A stretch of DNA of 64,000 bases, from assembly GCF_014648915.1 (NCBI RefSeq), contig NZ_BMSA01000026.1, positions 1 through 64,000 of the forward strand. Direction: 5' to 3'. This document shows, in pieces, positions 9,012 to 15,435 of this stretch (the first letter of the stretch is position 1; the number at the start of each line of letters is the position of its first letter). A model generated the notes under the pieces. It saw only the letters and a program-made list of their open reading frames with translations. It had not been told where the DNA came from and ran no database searches. The translations under genes and the position numbers were made by a program. Source of the DNA: Streptomyces phaeofaciens (GTDB lineage Bacteria; Actinomycetota; Actinomycetes; Streptomycetales; Streptomycetaceae).

Positions 9012-9834
9012 ATGACGGCGATCGCACTGGTGACCGGCGCGAACCGCGGGCTGGGGCACGAGGTCGCCCGCCAACTGCTCGACCGGGGCCGCACGGTGCT
9101 GGTCACCGCCCGGTCGCAGCGGGCCGCCGAACAGGCGGCCGCCCGGCTCGGCACCGGCGCGCTCCCCCAGAGGGGGGACCCCAGCTGCGGCTGGACGTGA
9201 CGAGCCCGGCCGACGCCGAGGCCGCGGCCGGGGCGGCCCGGGAGCGGTGCGGCGGCCTGGACGTCCTGGTGAACGACGCGGCGATTCTCCACGACACCTG
9301 GCAGCGCGCCGGGAGCGCCGACCTCGACGTCGTACGGGAGGCCATGGAGACCAATCTGTACGGTCCCTGACGGCTGACGCAGGCCCTGCTGCCGCTGCTG
9401 CGGGCGAGCGGCCGTCCGCGGATCGTGAACGTCTCCGGCGAGGGCGGATCACTGGCCGGGATGAGCGGCGGCACCCCCGCCCACTCCGTGTCCAAGGCCG
9501 GGCTCAACGCGCTCACCCGGCTGCCGGCGGGCGAACTGCGCGCCGACGGCGTCCTGGTCGACGCGGTGTGTCCCGGCTGGGTCGCCACCGACATGGGCGG
9601 CGCGGGCGGGCGGCCGGTCGCCTAGGGCCTGTCTTTCGGATCAGGCCTGTTCCGGTCCACGGGAGTTGTGAGCTTGGTCGAGCGGGGTCAGATGTGCGTG
9701 CCAGGCCCCGCGACCCCCGGCAAGATCCGAAAGAGAGGCCCTAGGGCGCCGCCGGGATCGTCCGGGCCGCCACCCTGCCGGACGGCGGCCCCACCGGCGG
9801 CTTCCTCAGGGACGGGCGCCCGCTGCCCCGGTAA
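9012..9834 (+). pseudogene. short-chain dehydrogenase/reductase, decayed and interrupted by a MITE-like element
   Basis: The N-terminus reads as a normal SDR (ALVTGANRGLGHEVARQLLDRG), but four defects follow. A C/G-run insertion around 9168-9182 shifts the frame, ending it at 9200. In the restored frame (LDVTSPADAEAAA, LDVLVNDAAILHD, METNLYGP) a TGA at 9368-9370 replaces what is usually Trp. The catalytic YxxxK appears as HSVSK, so the Tyr is His. Finally an inverted-repeat element at 9622-9744 introduces TAG; beyond it the reading frame continues with a recognisable carbonyl-reductase-type SDR tail (LPDGGPTGGFLRDGRPLP) to TAA at 9834. RBS GGAAGGAG and ATG 9012 remain good. It lies directly downstream of the AraC gene. 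Confidence 0.82.
9622..9744. mobile_element. MITE-like insertion with terminal inverted repeats and CTAG target duplication
   Basis: Arms at 9626-9642 (GGGCCTGTCTTTCGGATC-type) and 9724-9740 are inverted copies with a single mismatch, about 80 bp apart. Both ends are bordered by CTAG (9622-9625 and 9741-9744), as expected for a 4-bp target duplication made by IS5-type transposases of actinobacteria. There is no coding sequence inside, so it would have to be moved in trans. It sits within the 3' end of the SDR pseudogene. Confidence 0.7.
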
Positions 9835-9866
9835 CGATCCGTCGGGTTCCGGGCGGGAAGGGCGAC

Positions 9867-9906
9867 GCCGGGCGTCCGCTCCGGGGAGAGAGCGGAACCG
9901 CCCGGC
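9867..9906. terminator. stem-loop downstream of the GH16 gene
   Basis: GCCGGGCG..CCGCTC pairs with GAGCGG..CGCCCGGC around a CGGGGAGA loop, with a small bulge. It lies 12 bp beyond the GH16 stop codon and can act as a terminator for that gene and for read-through from the left. No T-tract is present, which is usual in streptomycetes. Confidence 0.6.
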
Positions 9907-9918
9907 GCCGCGCCGGGA

Positions 9919-11343
9919 TCAGTGCCCGAAGGTGAACCAGTTGACGTTCACGAAGTCGGCCGGCTGGCCGCTGGTGAAGGTCAGATACACATCGTGGGTG
10001 CCGGTGACGGAGGCGATGTTCGCCGGGACCGTCCGCCAGGACTGCCAGCCCCCGGTGTTGGCCAGCGCGAAACTCCCGATCGGTGTGGCGGTACGGCTGT
10101 CCAGGCGCACCTCGACCAGTCCGCTGACCCCGCCGGCCGCACCGCTGGCGACCCGGGCGCTGAACTGGGTCGCCGCCGTCGAGCCGAAGTTGACGCCCTG
10201 GTAGAGCGCCCAGTCGCCGTTGGCGAGGGCGCCGATGTTCTGGCCGCCGCCGGTGTCCGTGGTGGTCTCGGTGATCGTGCCGCTCTGGCTGTTGTACGAC
10301 TCGGCCTGGACGGCGCTGTAGGCGTCACGGCTGCCGGACGGGGGCGGTGAGGTGGGCGGCGGGGTGGTACCGCTCCCACCGGACGACAGCACCTGGACGT
10401 AGTCGACGACCATGGGGACCCCGGAGGCCGTGCCGCTGTCCAGGCCACCGCCGAACGCGTCCGGGAAGGCGCCGCCCATGGCCACGTTGAGGATGACGAA
10501 GAAGCCGTGGCTGGTGGCGTTGGACCAGGTCGTCGCGTCCACCTGGCCCGCGTTGACCGAGTGGAACTGGGTGCCGTCGACGAAGAAGCGGATCGTCTCC
10601 GGGCTCACCGAGCGGTCCCACTCCATGGTGTAGGTGTGGAAGCCCGACTGGCAGGTGGTGTTCGGACAGGCGACGGAGTTGCCGATGCCGGTCGTCTCGT
10701 TGCACGGGCCGCCGGGGTTGGTGCCGCAGTGCATGGTGGCCCACACCTGGTTGCGGCCCTGGACGTTCTCCATGATGTCCAGCTCGCCCACGGCCGGCCA
10801 GTTCTGGTAGTTGCCGCGGTAGGGCGCGCCCAGAGCCCAGAACGCAGGCCAGTAGCCCTCGGCGGCGGTGCCCGTGACGTTCGGCATCTGGATCCGGCCC
10901 TCGACGCGCAGCTTGCCGCCGGCCGCGGGCTGGAAGTCGGTGCGTACGGTCTCGATCCGGCCCGAGGTCCAGTTGCCCGCCGCGTCGCGCAGCGGGGTGA
11001 TGCGCAGGTTGCCGTTGCCGTCGAGTGAGACGTTGCTGGTGCTGTTCGTCATCGTCTCGACCTCGCCGGTGCCCCAGTTGGCGGGGCCGCCGGGGTACGA
11101 AGTCCCGGTGCTGTACTGCCAGTTGCTCGTGTTGACACCGGTGCCCGCGGCGCCGTTGAAATCGTCGAGGAAGACCTGCGTCCAGCCCGTCGGGGGTGTG
11201 GGCGCGGAGGCGTTCGCGGGCAGGGTGACGGCGGCCGCCGCGGCCGCCGCCAGGCCGAGCGTGCTGAGCACGGCGATCAGCGTGCGGCGTACCGAACGCC
11301 GTCTGGCGGGCGGGCCGCCGGGGATGCCGGAGGGTGCACTCAT
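9919..11343 (-). CDS. secreted GH16 endo-beta-glucanase with C-terminal CBM6-like domain
   Basis: Predicted to hydrolyse beta-1,3 (or 1,3-1,4) glucans outside the cell. Residues 1-46 form a long signal peptide with twin arginines (RRRSVRR), a hydrophobic Ala/Leu core and an ANASA cleavage site. The GH16 domain (about 52-310) has the catalytic signature GELDIMEN, with Glu187 as nucleophile and Glu192 as acid/base. A Pro/Thr/Ser linker (TTPPPTSPPPSG) leads to a carbohydrate-binding domain of the CBM6 type (about 335-474) with AVQAESYNSQSG and DWALYQGVNFG. Exact glucan specificity cannot be read from sequence. It is a single-gene unit under an 18-bp LacI-type palindrome. Confidence 0.92.
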   Translation of the reverse strand: MSAPSGIPGGPPARRRSVRRTLIAVLSTLGLAAAAAAAVTLPANASAPTPPTGWTQVFLDDFNGAAGTGVNTSNWQYSTGTSYPGGPANWGTGEVETMTNSTSNVSLDGNGNLRITPLRDAAGNWTSGRIETVRTDFQPAAGGKLRVEGRIQMPNVTGTAAEGYWPAFWALGAPYRGNYQNWPAVGELDIMENVQGRNQVWATMHCGTNPGGPCNETTGIGNSVACPNTTCQSGFHTYTMEWDRSVSPETIRFFVDGTQFHSVNAGQVDATTWSNATSHGFFVILNVAMGGAFPDAFGGGLDSGTASGVPMVVDYVQVLSSGGSGTTPPPTSPPPSGSRDAYSAVQAESYNSQSGTITETTTDTGGGQNIGALANGDWALYQGVNFGSTAATQFSARVASGAAGGVSGLVEVRLDSRTATPIGSFALANTGGWQSWRTVPANIASVTGTHDVYLTFTSGQPADFVNVNWFTFGH

Positions 11344-11400
11344 GGGGGACCTCTCGGGTACGGGAGTGGAGAGAGCGGGTGCGTTCGACAGCGCCCTCGT

Positions 11401-11418
11401 TTTGAGAGCGCTCTCAAA
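11401..11418. promoter_or_regulatory. LacI-family operator-like palindrome upstream of the GH16 gene
   Basis: TTTGAGAGCGCTCTCAAA is a perfect 18-bp palindrome centred about 66 bp upstream of the glucanase start. Its core GAGCGCTC is that of CebR/LacI-type sugar-responsive operators (compare TGGGAGCGCTCCCA) that control secreted glycosidases in Streptomyces. Carbon-source control of the glucanase is therefore likely. The rest of 11344-11602 holds no gene. Confidence 0.65.
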
Positions 11419-11602
11419 GTGCGCCCAATGTGCTCTCAGCCACCCCGGCCGTCAAGAGGTGTAACCCGGAAATCTCTTGCGACACAGGTGAGTTCACCCG
11501 ATGAACACAATGAGGAGTCAGGGTCGCGGCCTTCAGGCACTGACGAACCGTGACCCGCGAACCGCGGGTGGTTCTCCCGTCAGGCCGAGCCCGCCCATGC
11601 GC

Positions 11603-12985
11603 TCAGGGTCGAACCGCCGCGGTGGACTCCGGCGGTGTATTGCCGGGAAAGGTGAAGACCCCGGCGATGCACGCCCGCGCGTTGGTCCTCAGGCCGACGA
11701 CGGCGCCGCCGGAGTCGGGGACGGCCCGGGCCTCCATTCCCGCGGGCCCCTCGGGCGTCAGGAACAGACCCCAGACGGCACGCCAGTCCTGCGCCCGGCC
11801 GGTGAACGGGTCGACGACGGACTCCGGCCGGGGCACCGCGCGCCGCTGGGCGACGGCGCCCTCGGGGCCCACCGAGGCGAGGGCGCGGTGCCATTCCCGC
11901 TCCGAGACCTCCCACCCCGCGACGACCCCTTCGCCGCCGTACTCCGCGTTGGGCTTGAGGATCAGTTCCGTCCTGTGGGCCATGCACTGATCGAGGAGGG
12001 CCGAATCCACGGCCGCGAGATTCTGGCGCAGCGCTCTCGTCCACGGGAGCACCCGGTCGATCAGCGCCAGTTCCTCGGCCGAGAGACCTGCGCGCACCCA
12101 CGGGGCGCACAGCATGGCCAGACAGCCCTTGTTGTCGATGAGACCGGACTCCATGGGTGTCCACAGCACGGCGGTGCCGGCCTCGTGCGCGCGAAAGAGC
12201 GGCTCGGCCAGGATCTCCCCGTCGCTCTGGGCGAGCAGTTCCTCGATGGTGAAACCGCGCAGCACCACATCGACGGTGCGGCCGTCGAGCACGAGGTGAT
12301 CGCCGCGCCGCCGGATCTGCTGCACCTCTCCGACGAGGCAGTCGAGTCCGTGGCGGCGCAGGACCGCTGCCACCGCCTGCCAGCCCGGGCCGTTCTCGGC
12401 AAGGCCACCGGGGGCTTCGAGGACGGCCACGACGGCGGTCCCTGTCCGGGACACCGTGCCTGCCAAAGTCTTCAGCGTCTCGGCGACGCGGTGTCCCGTG
12501 TCCACGTAACGCAGGTCGTGTTCTGCGGCGAACGGCGCGAAGCACCCCGCCTCCGCCATCACACGCGGGATCTCCCCGCCTCGCTCGACGCCGCCGATCT
12601 CACTGGTGACGTTGAACTCCAGCAGCTGGAACCGCCGGCCGTCGTACGACAGATCGGCTCGTCCGTAGAGTGGCGGAGTCCCGCCGCCGAGGCGGGTGAC
12701 CAGTTGCTTCTTGCGCTCACCGATGCCCAGGGCCGCACAGTACCTGTGCAGGTCGCCGTCGAACATGCGGCGCGGCAGCGCGGTGATCAGGTCGTAGAAC
12801 TGGACGAGATCTTCGGCGAAACGGGTCATGTGATCGTCCTGGACGAACAGCGGCCGCGGCAGGAACCGTGTTCCGTAGGCGGCGGTCAGGACAGGGGGCA
12901 GCCGGGCTTCACCCAGGAGCATCGGCAGTCTGCTTCCGGGGGAGGCGGACTCCCGGACGTAGGCCTCCGTGACCCGGTCGCTCAT
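11603..12985 (-). CDS. ATP-grasp-like ligase (glutathionylspermidine-synthase/circularly permuted type), cluster-associated
   Basis: A 460-residue protein with no clear characterised homologue. Features suggesting an ATP-grasp carboxylate-amine ligase are the acidic/Asn motif FQLLEFNVTSEIGGVERGG (about residues 125-145), the Lys-containing nucleotide loop ELILKPNAEYGGEGVVAGWE (about 330-350), and a C-terminal stretch MEARAVPDSGGAVVGLRTN. Such enzymes activate a carboxylate as acyl-phosphate and join it to an amine. ATG 12985 overlaps the stop of the upstream condensation-like gene (ATGA), so the two products are made together and probably act together. It lies at the left border of the NRPS/PKS cluster. 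The fold call is by motif only; substrate unknown. Confidence 0.55.
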   Translation of the reverse strand: MSDRVTEAYVRESASPGSRLPMLLGEARLPPVLTAAYGTRFLPRPLFVQDDHMTRFAEDLVQFYDLITALPRRMFDGDLHRYCAALGIGERKKQLVTRLGGGTPPLYGRADLSYDGRRFQLLEFNVTSEIGGVERGGEIPRVMAEAGCFAPFAAEHDLRYVDTGHRVAETLKTLAGTVSRTGTAVVAVLEAPGGLAENGPGWQAVAAVLRRHGLDCLVGEVQQIRRRGDHLVLDGRTVDVVLRGFTIEELLAQSDGEILAEPLFRAHEAGTAVLWTPMESGLIDNKGCLAMLCAPWVRAGLSAEELALIDRVLPWTRALRQNLAAVDSALLDQCMAHRTELILKPNAEYGGEGVVAGWEVSEREWHRALASVGPEGAVAQRRAVPRPESVVDPFTGRAQDWRAVWGLFLTPEGPAGMEARAVPDSGGAVVGLRTNARACIAGVFTFPGNTPPESTAAVRP

Positions 12986-14346
12986 GGCGCGGCACCGGAG
13001 CCCTCGGCGTCGCCGGGGACGTGCCCCAGCCGCCCGACCGGTGTCGACTGCCAGTCCCGCCCGGCCAGCTGTTCCAGGGTGCGGGTCCACCGGAGGAGGG
13101 TGCGGTCGACATCCTCCTGCGACACCGTTCCACGACGGGCCATCGCTCCGACGCGGAGCATCGGCCGGGTCCCGTCATCGCGCGGCGGCGGATGTTCGAC
13201 CATGAACAGGTCCACGTCGGCCCCCGTCGGACAGATCGACACCGCGGCCCTGGTCGCCCGCGCACCGCCCAGATACGCGTCGCGCTGCGAGCCGCCGCTC
13301 AGCGTGCCGGGCAGGAAGAGCAGGGAGAAGGAGACGCCCGTCGAGGCGGCCGAGCCGTCCAGCGCGTCCTCGATCCGCTCGTACGGCACGCGCTGATCGA
13401 GAAGGGCTGCGAAGATCTGGTCCCGGATCGCGGTCAGATGTTCCTTGACGGTTCCGGTACGGGTCGGTATGACGAGCACCGCGTCGTTGGACAGCCGGCC
13501 CACCACCGCCTCTTCCTCGGGAAGGCGCGCCGCGAGCGTCGTGGTGAGGGCCAGCGGGACGTCCGGCTGGGCGACGGCGCTCAGGGCCAGGGCCTGCGCG
13601 CCCACGGCCAGCATGGTGCCGCGTACCTGGCGGACACGGTCCCGCAGCGCGGTCGCGACGCCATCCTCCAGGTCAATCACCTGTTCGACGACGGTGGGAC
13701 TCGTCGTGGACGCACCCCTGGCCACGGGCCAGTGGCGCAGGGCACCGGCCACGTCGTTGCGCCGGCGGGCTGTCGTCCCCTCTCCCTCGGCGCCACCGAG
13801 CCACTCCTGCCTGGCCCGCCGTACGCGTACGTAGTTGTCGGGCTCCGGCTCGTCCCCGTCGGCCAGGAGCTGCTCCACCACCAGGTTGGCCGACCATGCG
13901 TCGCAGACGAGCGGGTCGACGCCGATCACCAGCAGGTGGCGATCGGGAGCGGCACTGAACAGGACCCCCCGGATGCGGGGCATCAGTCCTGCCGGGAAGG
14001 GCTTGTGCGCCTCCTGCCGGGCGAGTTCATGGGCCCGCTGCCACCGCCGCTCGGGAGTGGGGGCCTCGACGGTGACCCGGATCAGCTCGGGTTCGGCGCA
14101 GTCGACCGGCTGATGCGATCCGTCGGCGTCGATGCGGGCGCGCAGCGCGGGACGCAGGAGGGCAACTCGGTGGAGCCGCGCCCGGATCACGGACTCCTCC
14201 GCCGCGCCACTGATCTCCAGGGCGGCGGTCAGGCAGTGCGAGGAGGCCGCCGCACCGCCCCCGCCCCGGTCACCGAGCGCGGCCCGTTGTGCCGAACTGT
14301 CACGGAGCACCGTGTCCGCACCCTGCCGTACCGAGCTCAAGGCCAC
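12982..14346 (-). CDS. stand-alone condensation-superfamily protein lacking the catalytic HHxxxDG motif
   Basis: A 454-residue protein with the overall pattern of an NRPS condensation/acyltransferase fold: an N-terminal half (RVALLRPALRARI, then LLVIGVDPLVCDAWSANLVVEQLL) and a C-terminal half (LALTTTLAARLPEEEAVVGRLSNDAVLVIPT, the floor-loop region, and VPYERIEDALDGS). Where active C domains have HHxxxDGxS this one reads DPLVCDAWS, so both histidines are gone. It may be a scaffold, a partner for the coupled ATP-grasp-like protein, or use other chemistry. ATG 14346 was chosen as the first start in frame. It is the first gene of a two-gene minus-strand unit. The fold call is moderately secure; the function is unknown. 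Confidence 0.6.
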   Translation of the reverse strand: MALSSVRQGADTVLRDSSAQRAALGDRGGGGAAASSHCLTAALEISGAAEESVIRARLHRVALLRPALRARIDADGSHQPVDCAEPELIRVTVEAPTPERRWQRAHELARQEAHKPFPAGLMPRIRGVLFSAAPDRHLLVIGVDPLVCDAWSANLVVEQLLADGDEPEPDNYVRVRRARQEWLGGAEGEGTTARRRNDVAGALRHWPVARGASTTSPTVVEQVIDLEDGVATALRDRVRQVRGTMLAVGAQALALSAVAQPDVPLALTTTLAARLPEEEAVVGRLSNDAVLVIPTRTGTVKEHLTAIRDQIFAALLDQRVPYERIEDALDGSAASTGVSFSLLFLPGTLSGGSQRDAYLGGARATRAAVSICPTGADVDLFMVEHPPPRDDGTRPMLRVGAMARRGTVSQEDVDRTLLRWTRTLEQLAGRDWQSTPVGRLGHVPGDAEGSGAAP

Positions 14347-14518
14347 GCTCCTGGATGGGTTCCCGTCATTGAGGGGCAGACGCTACGCAGACGGTGAGGG
14401 ACGGACAACGTCCCTTCTGTGAGTCAGCTTTTGGCTGACCATCAGAGTCCGGACATCGCCGTCACCACCGGAGCGACCGTGCTTTCGTCGACTGTCCCGG
14501 GCCGGTGTGGCGCGCGAT

Positions 14519-14575
14519 ACTCGACGGGCCGTCCCCTCAGTACGGCGAGAGGGAGTGAGGGTGAGCCCGTCGAGT
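14519..14575. terminator. long inverted repeat after the response-regulator gene
   Basis: ACTCGACGGGC (14519-14529) and GCCCGTCGAGT (14565-14575) are perfect 11-bp arms. Within the loop CCCTCA and TGAGGG pair again, giving a two-tier stem. It begins about 25 bp past the response-regulator stop (transcribed leftward) and about 170 bp before the condensation-like gene, so it probably terminates the regulator transcript. A role as an operator for the downstream unit is an alternative. Confidence 0.55.
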
Positions 14576-14599
14576 GTGGTGGGAGCCGGGAAGACAGGC

Positions 14600-15250
14600 T
14601 CAACTGTGGTTGCTCAGGAGTCCCATGTCCATGGCGACCCTGGTGAGCCCCGCCTTGTTGAAGGCTCCCACCTTCTGCCTGATGCGATGCACATACGTGT
14701 CCACCGTGGCCTTGGACAGGGTCAGCCGGGTGCCGATCTGTTTGTGCGTCAGCCCCCGCGCCACCATGGTGAGCACATCCTGCTCACGGGGGGTCAGGTC
14801 GGTGCCCTTCAACGGTTCGCCGAAGTCGGGCGGCGGCGCTCCGCCCCACTCCTGCATCAGTACGTCGGCGACCGAGAGCCCGAGGTACACCCCTCCGATT
14901 CCGACGGCTTGTACGGCGGTGACGAGTGTCGAGGAGTCGATGTCCTTGCTGACGTATCCGTGGGCCCCGGACTGCAGGGCGCGGCGGACGTTCTGGTGCC
15001 CCGTGCGCGCGGACATCACCAGGACGGGATGTCTCTTCGTCACCTCGGAGAGTGCGTCCGGGAACGGGACGCCGTCGAGGTAGGGATCGACCACCAGCAC
15101 GCAGCCGTCCGACTCTTCCTGGTTTTCGGTCAGTTCATCGATCCCGCCAAGACTGCCGATGAACCGGCAGCCGGAGGCGCTTCGAAGTATTCCGATCGCC
15201 CCCAGCATGGCGAGTGATCCGTCATCCACCACGGTGACATGGACTGCCAT
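14600..15250 (-). CDS. NarL/LuxR-type response regulator
   Basis: A 216-residue two-component regulator. The receiver domain (about 1-120) has the acidic pair in VTVVDDGSLAMLG, the phospho-acceptor Asp in CVLVVDPYLDG, the Ser of VLVMSARTG and the Lys of GYVSKDI, so the phosphorylation set is complete. The C-terminal LuxR helix-turn-helix (about 150-216) reads LTPREQDVLTMVARGLTHKQ and TVDTYVHRIRQKVGAFNKAGL. ATG 15250 (MAVHVTVVDD) is clearly the start; the longer open frame upstream is non-coding. No sensor kinase is adjacent. Its position, divergent from the LanB-like/NRPS genes, suggests cluster-situated control. Confidence 0.88.
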   Translation of the reverse strand: MAVHVTVVDDGSLAMLGAIGILRSASGCRFIGSLGGIDELTENQEESDGCVLVVDPYLDGVPFPDALSEVTKRHPVLVMSARTGHQNVRRALQSGAHGYVSKDIDSSTLVTAVQAVGIGGVYLGLSVADVLMQEWGGAPPPDFGEPLKGTDLTPREQDVLTMVARGLTHKQIGTRLTLSKATVDTYVHRIRQKVGAFNKAGLTRVAMDMGLLSNHS

Positions 15251-15435
15251 CCCCCTTGACTCCCCCCGTTTTGCCGACCCGGCCTCAACGGAGGTTGTCC
15301 GTTCGGCTTGTTCGATGGGGCCTGCGTGGTCACTGCGGCCCATCGTGCGACTTGTGACTCCACAGTAGGTGAGATGTTCTTGAGACGAACGCATATTCGC
15401 CAACTTCTTTGCGCCATAGGCCTGGTGAGCGTGAG
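15251..15435. promoter_or_regulatory. divergent promoter region, response regulator / LanB-like gene
   Basis: About 185 bp without a gene between two divergently read genes, relatively AT-rich for this genome (for example the stretch around 15380-15410). It must hold the promoters of the response regulator and of the LanB-like/NRPS operon. I could not define -35 and -10 boxes with confidence. Confidence 0.5.

Noticed and set aside
9368..9370. TGA in the SDR as a recoded (selenocysteine) codon
   Set aside because: The position normally holds Trp, the gene also has a frameshift and an insertion, and no SECIS-like element is apparent; decay is simpler.
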